From Desnuesiella massiliensis (GTDB taxonomy: Bacteria > Bacillota > Clostridia > Clostridiales > Clostridiaceae): a DNA stretch of 64,000 bases. The position numbers and the translations under genes were made by a program. The notes below the pieces were generated by a model. The model made no database searches. It saw only the letters and a list, made by a program, of their open reading frames with translations, and was not told the DNA's origin. The stretch spans positions 496,001-560,000 of the forward strand of contig NZ_LN879455.1 in NCBI RefSeq assembly GCF_001403615.1, written 5' to 3'. Within the stretch, counting starts at the first letter, position 1. Every line of letters starts with the position of its first letter. Positions 23,289-33,100 of this stretch are shown piece after piece.

Positions 23289-24488
23289 ATGGCAATAGTA
23301 ATTCAAAAATATGGTGGTAGTTCTGTAGGAACCACTGAGAAAATTAGGAAGGTAGCTCAAACCATAATTAGCAGAAGGGAAAAGGGAGATAAGGTAGTTG
23401 TGGTGGTTTCGGCTATGGGAGATGCCACAGACGATTTGATCAATCTAGCTAAGGCTATAACAGATAATCCAGACAAAAGAGAATTAGATGCTTTATTATC
23501 TACTGGAGAAATGGTATCAAGCTCTTTACTGGCCATGGCTATTAAAGCCTTAGGATATGATGCAGTAAGCTATACAGCTTATCAGTTAGGAATAAAAACT
23601 ACGGGGAATTATGGTAAGTCTTTAATCGATGATATAAATGAAACAAAAATTAAGGATAGTCTTGATGAAGATAAAATAGTAATAGTAGCAGGCTTCCAAG
23701 GAATTAATGAGGATGGAGATATAACTACCCTAGGAAGAGGTGGTTCAGATACGACAGCAGTAGCTATTGCAGTAAAAGTGAAGGGTATCTGTGAAATTTA
23801 TACAGATGTAGATGGTATATATAATGTAGATCCAAGACTTTATAAAAATGCAAAAAAATTAGATAGCATAGATTATGAAGAGATGCTAGAACTAGCCAGC
23901 TTAGGAGCTCAGGTAATGCACTCAAGATCTATTGAATTAGGGCAAAAATATAGAATACCAATATATGTGGGATTGAGCAATAGTGATATTAAAGGAACAA
24001 TTATCAAGGAGGTTAATAATATGAATATGGAGGGTAAACCAGTAACAGGAGTAGCAACTAGTGATGATGATATATCAGTTACTTTAAAGGAATTGGCAGT
24101 AGATATAAATATTTTAGCAGATATTTTTGATACCCTTGGAAGCAATAAAATTAATATAGATATGATAAGTCAAACCGCTCCTTTTAATAATAAGGTTAAT
24201 GTATCCTTTACTGTACCTAAGGATGATTTAAATGAGTGTAGAAGTATACTGTTAAACTTTATAGAAGAAAACAATATTTCTATGGATACAGATATTACTA
24301 AATTTTCAATAGTAGGAATAGGTATGAAATCTACCTCAGGCGTAGCTGCTAGAATGTTTAAAGTATTTAAAGAAAATAATATAACAGTAAAGATGATAAC
24401 TACTTCAGAAATAAGAATTACTTGTTCAATTAAGAAAGAAGATAAAATGAAGGCTATTGAGCTTATGGCAGAAGAGTTCAACCTTTAA
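23289..24488 (+). CDS. lysC: Aspartate kinase
   Basis: A 399-residue enzyme catalysing the first step from aspartate to lysine, threonine and methionine. The kinase domain has IQKYGGSSVG at the start, then VVVVSAMGDATD, LLSTGEMVSS, and GRGGSDTTAVAIAVK. Two C-terminal ACT domains follow (about residues 255-399: VTLKELAVDINILADIFDTL and FSIVGIGMKSTSGVAARMF). I chose ATG 23289 because GAGGTGAG (23276-23283) precedes it; the GTG at 23280 overlaps that site. A lysine riboswitch in the leader and lysA 14 bases downstream mark it as the lysine-sensitive isozyme. Confidence 0.95.
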   Translation: MAIVIQKYGGSSVGTTEKIRKVAQTIISRREKGDKVVVVVSAMGDATDDLINLAKAITDNPDKRELDALLSTGEMVSSSLLAMAIKALGYDAVSYTAYQLGIKTTGNYGKSLIDDINETKIKDSLDEDKIVIVAGFQGINEDGDITTLGRGGSDTTAVAIAVKVKGICEIYTDVDGIYNVDPRLYKNAKKLDSIDYEEMLELASLGAQVMHSRSIELGQKYRIPIYVGLSNSDIKGTIIKEVNNMNMEGKPVTGVATSDDDISVTLKELAVDINILADIFDTLGSNKINIDMISQTAPFNNKVNVSFTVPKDDLNECRSILLNFIEENNISMDTDITKFSIVGIGMKSTSGVAARMFKVFKENNITVKMITTSEIRITCSIKKEDKMKAIELMAEEFNL

Positions 24489-24502
24489 TAGGAGGATTAA
24501 AA

Positions 24503-25801
24503 ATGAAGCTATTAGGATCTATGGAGATAATAGATAATAATTTATATATAGGCGGAAATAATACCCTAGATTTAGTTAAGGAATATGGTACTCCCCTTTT
24601 TGTTATAGATGAAGAATATATAAGAAGCAATTGCAGAAGATACTATAAGGCTTTTAAGGTAGAAGAGTATGGAAATAAGGTGGCTTACGCTGGGAAAGCT
24701 TTTTTAACCCTAGCCATGTGTCAAATAATAAAAGAAGAGGGGCTAAATTTAGATGTAGTATCTGGAGGAGAATTATATACTGCTTATAAGAGTGGTTTTC
24801 CCATGGAAAGAGTTTATTTCCACGGAAATAATAAAACCTATGAAGAGATAAGCATGGGAGTAAAATTAGGAGTAGGGCGATTTGTAGTGGATAATTTATC
24901 CGAGTTGAACATTATAAATGACCTAGCGGAAAAACAAGGAAGGGCTCAGGACATATTATTAAGAATTACACCAGGCATTGAGGCCCACACTCATAGCTAT
25001 ATAAAAACTGGACAGGTAGACTCAAAATTTGGATTTACTATATTAGAAAACAATGCTATGAATGTAATTAAAAAAGCTCTAGAACTTTCCAATATAAATT
25101 TAGTAGGGTTGCATTGCCATATAGGTTCTCAGATCTTTGAAACTAAAGCTTATGAAGAAGAAGCGGATATAATGATAAATCTAGTTAAAGATATTAAAGA
25201 TAAGTTGAATTATCCAATATTAGAGCTCAATCTTGGAGGAGGGTTTGGGATATACTATAAAGAAGGAGATACCCCTAAAACCATAGAAAGTTTTTGTGAA
25301 GTGATTTTAAATAGAGTTTACCATACCTCAAAAAGTTTAGGGCTAGAAATACCTAAATTAGTAATAGAGCCTGGTCGTTCTATAGTAGGAAATGCCGGCA
25401 TCACATTATACACTGTAGGAGCAATAAAAGAAATTCCTAATATAAGAAAATATGTTTCCGTAGATGGAGGGATGACTGATAATATAAGACCTTCCTTATA
25501 TAATGCAGAATATGAATGCTTCATAGCAAACAAAGCTGAAAGAACATCTAATGATAAAGTGACAATATCCGGTAAGTGCTGTGAGTCCGGAGATGTCCTA
25601 ATGAGTGATATAAGAATACCAGAGGTAGAGCAGGGAGATATACTGGCCGTGTTATCCACAGGAGCTTACTGTTATTCTATGTCCAGTAATTATAATAAGA
25701 TACCTAAAGCTCCAGTGGTTAGTGTGAAGAATGGAACCTCTAGAGTGATCTGCAGGAGAGAGACTTATGAAGATATCATTAGAAATGAATTAGCTTTATA
25801 A
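24503..25801 (+). CDS. lysA: Diaminopimelate decarboxylase
   Basis: A 432-residue pyridoxal-phosphate enzyme that decarboxylates meso-diaminopimelate to L-lysine, the last step of the pathway. Fold III barrel: the PLP lysine is in VAYAGKAFLTLA, the phosphate region is LNLGGGFGIYY, and VIEPGRSIVGNAG follows. The C-terminal half has GGMTDNIRPSLY, GKCCESGDVL with the catalytic Cys, and LSTGAYCYSMSSNYN. AGGAGG lies 7 bases before the ATG. It forms an operon with lysC and ends at a strong terminator. Confidence 0.96.
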   Translation: MKLLGSMEIIDNNLYIGGNNTLDLVKEYGTPLFVIDEEYIRSNCRRYYKAFKVEEYGNKVAYAGKAFLTLAMCQIIKEEGLNLDVVSGGELYTAYKSGFPMERVYFHGNNKTYEEISMGVKLGVGRFVVDNLSELNIINDLAEKQGRAQDILLRITPGIEAHTHSYIKTGQVDSKFGFTILENNAMNVIKKALELSNINLVGLHCHIGSQIFETKAYEEEADIMINLVKDIKDKLNYPILELNLGGGFGIYYKEGDTPKTIESFCEVILNRVYHTSKSLGLEIPKLVIEPGRSIVGNAGITLYTVGAIKEIPNIRKYVSVDGGMTDNIRPSLYNAEYECFIANKAERTSNDKVTISGKCCESGDVLMSDIRIPEVEQGDILAVLSTGAYCYSMSSNYNKIPKAPVVSVKNGTSRVICRRETYEDIIRNELAL

Positions 25802-25802
25802 T

Positions 25803-25829
25803 AGAGTCCTTTTGGGACTCTGTTTTTTT
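25803..25829 (+). terminator. Rho-independent terminator after lysA
   Basis: Arms AGAGTCC (25803-25809) and GGACTCT (25815-25821) around TTTTG, then G and seven T. Confidence 0.93.
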
Positions 25830-26013
25830 GTTTATTCAATATTCCCTTTTATCTTAAATGTAAGTTTTCTTTTTTTATCTAACCTCCTTATCGTTATTAT
25901 AGTCGTGCATCATATTTTTTTCAATTTACTGGATACTTAAGGTAGTATAATTAATAAATAAAATAGTAAAAATTATATTAAAATAATGATATAATTAAAG
26001 TGTTAAAAATTAT

Positions 26014-26057
26014 ATATGTAGAGAAACAACATAAGTTTTAACTTTGTTTCCCTATAA
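26014..26057. repeat. Short derivative of family 1 repeat (copy E)
   Basis: Only the ends of the family remain: GAGAAACAAC, a 12-base ATAAGTTTTAAC centre, then TTGTTTCCCTATA. The interior stem of the other copies is missing, leaving a 44-base palindrome with TATA at both borders. It lies 22 bases before the aminopeptidase start, close to the ribosome site (GAGGGGGT at 26062). Confidence 0.6.
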
Positions 26058-26078
26058 ATACTGAGGGGGTATTAAAAG

Positions 26079-27380
26079 ATGGCAAAAGAATTACAATTAG
26101 CTCAAGACCTTATAGATTTTTTATACGAAAGCCCTACAGCTTTTCATGCGGTAGAAAAGGTTAAGGCAATCCTTGAAGCTAAAGGCTTTAAAGAATTAAA
26201 GGAAGCGGAGAATTGGACCATAAAAAAAGGTGGAAAGTACTATGTTACTAAGAATGATTCCGCCATTATCGCCTTTAATTTAGGAAAGGGTGAAGTAGAA
26301 GATCACGGTTTTAAATTAATTGGAGCTCATACAGATTCACCAACCTTTAGAATAAAGCCACGTCCAGAAATGATTTCTGAAAATACCTATGTAAGATTAA
26401 ATACAGAGGTATATGGAGGTCCTATTCTTAATACTTGGTTAGATAGACCCTTAGCCATAGCAGGTAGAGTAGTTTTAAGAACTGAAAATCCATTATATCC
26501 AGAAACTAAGTTAATGAATATAAATAAGCCAATACTTATTATTCCTAATCTAGCAATACATATGAATAGAGATGTAAACTCTGGAGTGGAATTAAATAGA
26601 CAAAAGGATACCTTACCTCTATTGTCCTTAGTTAACGAAAGTTTAGAGAAGGATAAATATCTTTTAAATACTATAGCAGAGGAGTTAAATGTTAAGGCAG
26701 AGGATATAATTGATTTTGATTTATTCTTATATGAATTTGAAAAAGGCAGTATAATAGGATTGAATAAGGAATTTATATCATCTTCAAGATTAGATGACTT
26801 ATCTATGGTTCATGCAGGTATTACTGCTTTAATAAATACAAAGGCAAATTTAGCTACTAATGTAATGGTATGCTTTGATAATGAAGAAGTAGGAAGTGCC
26901 ACAAAACAAGGGGCAGATTCTCAATTATTATCTAACATATTAGAAAGAATAGTTCTTTCCTTAGGAAAGGATAGAGAAGCTTTCTTTAGAGCTTTAGCTA
27001 AATCCTTTATGATTTCTGCAGACTTAGCTCATGCAGTGCATCCTAATGTAGGAGAAAAGCACGATCCTGTAAATAGACCTTTAATAAATAAAGGGCCAGT
27101 TATAAAGATAAGTGCAAATCAAAGCTATACTTCTGACAGCAATTCCTCAGCAGTTTATGAAGAAATCTGCAAAAAGGCAGAAGTACCAGTACAAAAATTT
27201 GTTAATCGTTCAGACTTAAGAGGAGGCTCTACTATAGGACCTATTTCCTCTACTCATTTAGATATAAGATCCGTAGATATGGGAACTCCAATCCTTGCCA
27301 TGCATTCAGTGAGGGAATTAGGTGGAGTTATGGATCACTACTATGTAACCAAATCCTTTGAAGAGTTTTATAAACTATAA
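26079..27380 (+). CDS. M18 family aminopeptidase
   Basis: A 433-residue cobalt/zinc aminopeptidase of the aspartyl-aminopeptidase-like family. Signature pieces are SPTAFHAVEKV, GAHTDSPTFRIKPRP (metal-binding His and Asp), SSRLDDLSMVHAGI, CFDNEEVGSATKQGADS (metal and catalytic Glu), ISADLAHAVHPNVGEKHDP and DLRGGSTIGPISS. It forms large dodecamers in known members and trims N-terminal residues of peptides in the cytoplasm. GAGGGGGT precedes the ATG. It is a single gene, with a short repeat palindrome in its leader. Confidence 0.94.
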   Translation: MAKELQLAQDLIDFLYESPTAFHAVEKVKAILEAKGFKELKEAENWTIKKGGKYYVTKNDSAIIAFNLGKGEVEDHGFKLIGAHTDSPTFRIKPRPEMISENTYVRLNTEVYGGPILNTWLDRPLAIAGRVVLRTENPLYPETKLMNINKPILIIPNLAIHMNRDVNSGVELNRQKDTLPLLSLVNESLEKDKYLLNTIAEELNVKAEDIIDFDLFLYEFEKGSIIGLNKEFISSSRLDDLSMVHAGITALINTKANLATNVMVCFDNEEVGSATKQGADSQLLSNILERIVLSLGKDREAFFRALAKSFMISADLAHAVHPNVGEKHDPVNRPLINKGPVIKISANQSYTSDSNSSAVYEEICKKAEVPVQKFVNRSDLRGGSTIGPISSTHLDIRSVDMGTPILAMHSVRELGGVMDHYYVTKSFEEFYKL

Positions 27381-27385
27381 TATTT

Positions 27386-27415
27386 AGGGGGGCTTTTGAT
27401 AAGCCTTCTTTTTTT
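27386..27415 (+). terminator. Rho-independent terminator after the M18 aminopeptidase
   Basis: GGGGGGCTT and AAGCCTTCT pair (with G-U pairs) around TTGAT and are followed by seven T. Confidence 0.85.
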
Positions 27416-27506
27416 GTAAACATTTTTTAACTATTGATTCTAATATATAGAATATAATTAAATAAGATACTTAGATTTTTGAGGGGGAATACAGGAGGAA
27501 AAGAAA

Positions 27507-29990
27507 GTGAAGAGATACAAAAAGTTTATGATTAATACTGTACTTTGTGTTAGCATTTTTAATATTATGAGTCTAAATTTAGCTGAAAATAGATATGTTA
27601 GCTCTAAGGCTAAAAAAGTATTAGCTGTAGAGAGTTTAAATAAAAATAACTATAAAGTTAATTACACAGGAAAAGGCATAAAAGTAGCTGTAATAGATAG
27701 TGGAGTCGAAATAGACCATCCGGATTTAAAAGGTAATATTGTTGGAGGCTATGATTTTGTAGAAAACAAACCTATCTATAGGGATGGAGATTTGAGAAAT
27801 GGGCATGGAACTCACGTGTCAGGAATTATTGCTGCAAATGGTAAAATTAAAGGAGTAGCACCAGAAGCTTCTTTATTGGTTTATAGAGTAGTTGAAAAGG
27901 ATGGAAGTAAAACAGATAAAAATATTATTTCTGCCATAAAGAAAGCAACAGAAGAAGGAGCAGAAATAATAAATCTATCCTTAAGAACGGAGCATGATAT
28001 ACCAGAAGGCGATGTAGCAGATGCTATCAGAGAGACTGTGAAGAAAGGCGTGGTAGTAGTTAAGGCTAATGGAAATTATGGTCCAGGACCATGGACTGTA
28101 AAGGATGTAGCTTCTTTACCAGAAGTCATTTCAGTAGGCAATGCTACAGATAATATATTGACTCCTCATATTACTGGAGTTCAAAGTGGGCAGAGTATAA
28201 ATTTACAGTTATTAAGAGAGTCTAAAAGCTTTGATGAGATTAATGATGCTTCTATAGTTACTTTAACAGATTCCTCTAACATAGTTGAAGAAAGTATTAA
28301 AAATAAGATTATTTTATTAGAAGCGAAAAATTTTTATGAGGCAGAAGACATATTTAGGAATTTTAAAGGCAAAGGGGTTTTGGGGGTAATTGTAAGTACC
28401 AAAAATGAAGAGGCAGATAGTTTTAGGATATTTGAATCACTGGACTTTCCAATAGCCTTTGTAAAGGATAAGGATTATGAGAGTCTATTTAATATGGCTT
28501 CAAAAGAAAGGGTACATATTAAAAATAAATGGGGAAGAAAAGTGTTTTATGATAGTTCTCAAGGACCTACTAAGGGATTATGGGGGCTTAAACCAGATAT
28601 AGTGGCACCAGGTACAGATATATTAAGTACAGTTCCTCAGGAAGTAGATGAATCAAGATATAAAAAAGAAACTGGGACAAGTATGGCAGCTCCTTACATA
28701 TCAGGAGTAGCAGCTTTAATTAAACAAGCCCATCCAGCATGGACTCCGCAGCAGATAAAGGAAGCTATAGCTAATAATGCTAAACTGCTTTATGATGAAG
28801 AAGGTGTTTTATATCCAGCTTATATACAGGGATCTGGATTTATTGATGTAGAGAAGGCCATCAATGCTGATATTTTTATAAGTCCTAATAATTTAAGTTT
28901 TGGTTTATTAAATGCAAAAGAAGGAAAGTTAGAAGTTGAGAGGGTTTTAAGTGTAAAAAATACTTCTAATGAATCTAAAGAGTATAACATTAGTGGCAGT
29001 TTTAATGGAAAATCTGAAGGTATGGAGCTAGCAGTACCTAAAAGCATTACGGTAAAAAATAATTCTCAAGAGAATATTACCATAAAGGCAAAAGTGGATA
29101 CAACTATGGCTAAAGGTATATATTCTGGCAATATAATTTTTTCTTCTGAAAATGATACAAAAATCATACCCTTTATAATATTAGTAGAACCTAATAATTA
29201 TCCTATTATCACAGATCTTTATTTAGAGCAGCGTATATTTTCTTTAGCAAAGCAAGAAAATAACAATATCTACTATTATTTACCTAATAATATAGATAGA
29301 TTATTTATAGAGGCTGAGAATATATTTTCTAAAAGCAGCGAAAAAATGCCTATATATGAAGGAGAAAATATACCAAAAGGATTGGGAAGTATTGCTTGGC
29401 AAGGAAGAGATATAAAAAATAATGCTTTGAAGGATGGAGTTTATTCCTTTAAGGCCTTAGCCTATAACAAAAGCAGAACTACAGAGGTGGGAGGTAACAC
29501 TATAGGCATTATCGACAATAGTGCCCCAGAAATTTCTATTAGCACTGAAGGATATAAGGTGAAGGGCAAAATAGAGGATCTGATGCTTAAACACAAATTT
29601 ATATTAATTGATAAGATGGGATTTGAAAAGCTCATCTCTCTGCAATGGAAGCTAGCTAATACGGATGATTCATGGAAGGAGTTAAAATTGTCAGAAGAGG
29701 ACGAATTCTATTTTGAAGTACCTGAAGCTAAATTAGTGTCAGGTAATAATGCAATATCGGTGCAGGCTAAAGATATAGCTCATAATTTAAAAGAAATAAC
29801 TATAAACATGATTAAAGAGAAAGAAATCAAAGAAGAGGGTGAGAGTGGTTCAAAAGTTGATAAGAGCATTTATCCTACAGGGGATTCTTTAGCTAGGACT
29901 GGCAGCATAATAGATATGAAAGTTCTTATATCAATAGGAGCAATAATAAGCTTATTAGGACTATACTTATATAAAAAGAATAAAATTTAG
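27507..29990 (+). CDS. Secreted, probably wall-anchored subtilisin-family (S8) serine protease
   Basis: An 827-residue exported protease. The signal peptide is MKRYKKFMINTVLCVSIFNI. The S8 triad is present: Asp in VAVIDSGVEIDHP (about 65), His in GHGTHVSG (about 100), Ser in GTSMAAPYISG (about 393). Between His and Ser lies a protease-associated-like insert (230-345). Fn3/Ig-like repeats follow (about 450-780). The C-terminus has LARTG, a membrane helix (MKVLISIGAIISLLGLYLY) and KKNK, the layout of a sortase signal with Ala replacing the usual Pro. GTG start, AGGAGG 9 bases upstream. Function: extracellular protein breakdown, inferred. Confidence 0.9.
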   Translation: MKRYKKFMINTVLCVSIFNIMSLNLAENRYVSSKAKKVLAVESLNKNNYKVNYTGKGIKVAVIDSGVEIDHPDLKGNIVGGYDFVENKPIYRDGDLRNGHGTHVSGIIAANGKIKGVAPEASLLVYRVVEKDGSKTDKNIISAIKKATEEGAEIINLSLRTEHDIPEGDVADAIRETVKKGVVVVKANGNYGPGPWTVKDVASLPEVISVGNATDNILTPHITGVQSGQSINLQLLRESKSFDEINDASIVTLTDSSNIVEESIKNKIILLEAKNFYEAEDIFRNFKGKGVLGVIVSTKNEEADSFRIFESLDFPIAFVKDKDYESLFNMASKERVHIKNKWGRKVFYDSSQGPTKGLWGLKPDIVAPGTDILSTVPQEVDESRYKKETGTSMAAPYISGVAALIKQAHPAWTPQQIKEAIANNAKLLYDEEGVLYPAYIQGSGFIDVEKAINADIFISPNNLSFGLLNAKEGKLEVERVLSVKNTSNESKEYNISGSFNGKSEGMELAVPKSITVKNNSQENITIKAKVDTTMAKGIYSGNIIFSSENDTKIIPFIILVEPNNYPIITDLYLEQRIFSLAKQENNNIYYYLPNNIDRLFIEAENIFSKSSEKMPIYEGENIPKGLGSIAWQGRDIKNNALKDGVYSFKALAYNKSRTTEVGGNTIGIIDNSAPEISISTEGYKVKGKIEDLMLKHKFILIDKMGFEKLISLQWKLANTDDSWKELKLSEEDEFYFEVPEAKLVSGNNAISVQAKDIAHNLKEITINMIKEKEIKEEGESGSKVDKSIYPTGDSLARTGSIIDMKVLISIGAIISLLGLYLYKKNKI

Positions 29991-29992
29991 TA

Positions 29993-30039
29993 GAATTGCG
30001 ATGTGTTTTTTATTTTAAAAAATATATCGCAATTTTTTT
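29993..30039 (+). terminator. Rho-independent terminator after the subtilase gene
   Basis: Arms from AATTGCGAT (about 29994) and ATCGCAATT (about 30025-30033), extended by T/A-rich pairing around the loop, end in seven T. Confidence 0.82.
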
Positions 30040-30122
30040 ATAGAGTTCATATTTTTTATTTTTCATGGAAATACTAATTAGGCACGTTAAAATGTACCAA
30101 ACTTATGATAGGAGTGAATACA

Positions 30123-33100
30123 ATGATATATATATACATAAGTTTAATAGCTTTATTAGTAATTTTAGTATATACATACTCTATGAAGTCATCGAATATG
30201 AAAGAAGAAGAAAACCTATTAGAAGAGATACCCAATGTATATATAAGCAAAGAGAATTTAGAAAAACATGCAGCTCATATATCAACCTATTATTCAGCTG
30301 TTTCTAAAAGAAACAGTAAAAGAAGGATAATTAAAAATTTAGATAATAATTATAAAGCTATTATTGATAGTTATGAATATATTGACAAAGCTTCTAAGGA
30401 TAACAGAGAAATTCTTGGTGCAGCTGAATGGATGATGGATAATCTATATTTGATAGAAAAGGAATATAAGACTATAAAGTACAATATGCCTTCTAGCTAT
30501 TATAAAAACTTACCTGTAATAGATAAGGGAATAATGAAGGGCTACCCTAGAGTATATTACATAGCCGTAGAACTAGTGACTCATAGGGACGGAATAATGG
30601 ATGAAGAAACTATAGAAAGCTTTATAAAAGCTTATGAAAAGAATGCTCCTTTGACTATGGGTGAGTTATGGGCTTTACCCTTGATGCTTAGGATGGCATT
30701 AATACAAAATATAAGCAATATCTCCCAAAAGATAAAGTATGCTCAGAAAGAAAAGTTTAAGGCAGAAGTCATTGGAGATAGGTTAATAAAGGCCTATAGT
30801 GAAAAAAAGCTAGGGGAAGAACTAAAGATAATGGAAACAGAAAAAATAGATTTTACTCCTGAATTTATTGAAAGGCTTGTTAAAATTTTAAGAGATAATG
30901 CATTAGATAATGGTAAGGTATATGAGTGGATAAATAGAGGAATAGACTCTATTCATAAGGATTTGGATCACATTATAGCTAATGAACATGTAATGGAATC
31001 TAATTTTCAGATTTCTATGGGAAATAGCATTACCTCCCTAAGGGCCATAGATGCTTTAGATTGGAATAAAAGCTTTGAAACTTTAAGCTATGTAGAGCAA
31101 ATATTAAGAAAAGATCCCTACGATATTTACAAAGATATGGATTTTGAATCAAGGGATTATTATAGACATAAGATTGAGGAGTTATCTAGAGCTCTAAACA
31201 TAGAAGAGATTACTATCGCCAAAAAGGCATTGGGATGTGCTGCTGGCGAAGCAAATTCTAGTAAAGAGCCTTATAAGGCTCACATAGGTTATTATATTGT
31301 AGATGAGGGAGAAAGGACATTAAAGAAAGCTTTAAACACCCAAGATAGATTTAACATTAATTCTTATATTAAAAGATATTCCTTGACCTTTTACTTAGGC
31401 AGTATAGCTTTAGGAATTTTGTTTTTAGAGTCCTTAGTAATAAGCCTTCAAGTAATTAATGGATTACAGGTAAATATATGGTATTATGTTCTAGCCATAA
31501 TTGCATTATTAATACCAACTAGTGAAATTGTTATATCTATTTTAAACTGGAGTATAAATAGATTGCTTAGTCCTAGATTTGTTCCAAAGTTAGAGCTTAA
31601 GCACGGAATTCCAGAAAAATTTAGTACCATGGTAGTTATACCTACCTTACTCAATAATGAAGAAAGAGTTAAAGAACTCATGGAAGATTTAGAAATATAT
31701 TATTTAGCTAATAAAGAAAAGAATCTTTATTTTTCATTACTTGGTGATTTTAAAGATAGCTCTAAAGAAAAAGAAGAAAAGGATGAAAGTATAATTGCCT
31801 GTGCTTTAAGTGAGATTAAGAGGCTAAATAAAAAGTATGGTGAAGAGGGGAAAGAAATATTCTATTTTTTTAATAGGTATAGAAAATTTAATGAAAAACA
31901 AGGTGTTTGGTTAGGCTGGGAAAGAAAAAGAGGAAAATTAATGGAGTTCAATGCTTTACTTAGAGGAGATAAGAACACTAGCTATGATGTAATAAGTGGC
32001 AATGTAGATAGCTTAAGCAAAGTTAAGTATATAATTACCCTTGATGCAGATACAGAGCTGCCAAGAGATGGTGCTAAAAAACTTATTGGAGCCATTGCTC
32101 ACATTTTAAATAAAGCCTATATATTAAAAAATGGAGATTATAAAAGAGTAGTTAGAGGATATGGACTAATTCAACCTAGAGTTACTGTAGGAACCTTAGC
32201 AGCTAATAGGACATTATTTGCAAAGATATTCTCAGGAGAAACTGGAATTGATATGTATACCATGGCTATTTCTGATACTTATCAGGATCTATTTGGAGAA
32301 GGTATATTTACAGGGAAGGGTATTTACGATGTAGATATATTTAATTATATGTTAAAGAACGAGATACCAGAGAATTCGGTGCTTAGTCATGACTTATTAG
32401 AAGGAAGCTATGTAAGATGCGCCTTAGCTACGGATATAGAATTGGTAGATGGATATCCAGCTTATTATAATGCAAGTTCTTTAAGATTACACCGATGGGT
32501 TAGAGGAGATTGGCAGCTATTACCTTGGCTTTTTAAAAAGTCACCTTTAAATATTTTATCAAAGTGGAAGATTATCGATAATTTAAGAAGAAGCTTATTA
32601 ACACCTTCCATAATAATATTAATCCTTTTATCTTTGAGTGTTTTGCCTGGAAATCTAGGACTATGGATAACCATAGCTTATTTATCTATAGCAACACCTA
32701 TACTCTTTGATGTATCTGAAAATGTGGTATCTCCTATGAGAGGTATTGCGCTAACAGGAAGGATATCTAATTTTAAAATTGTAGCAGAGCAGCTATTTTT
32801 AATATTTTCTTTTATACCTTATCAAAGCTATATGATGCTTGATGCTATTATAAGAACATTATATAGACTTTTTATAAGCAAAAAGAATTTGTTAGAATGG
32901 CAGACCGCGGCGGATGTAGAGGCCAGCAGTGGAAAGAAGCTTTCTAATTATATTAGAACTATGTGGTGGGGGAGTGCTATAGCAGTACTAATTCTATTTT
33001 TGGCTTTTAATATAGAAGCTTCTCTATCATTAACCTTCTTGCCTTCTTGTATAATTTGGTTTTTAAGTCCTTTTACAGCTTATTATGTAAGCAAGGATAT

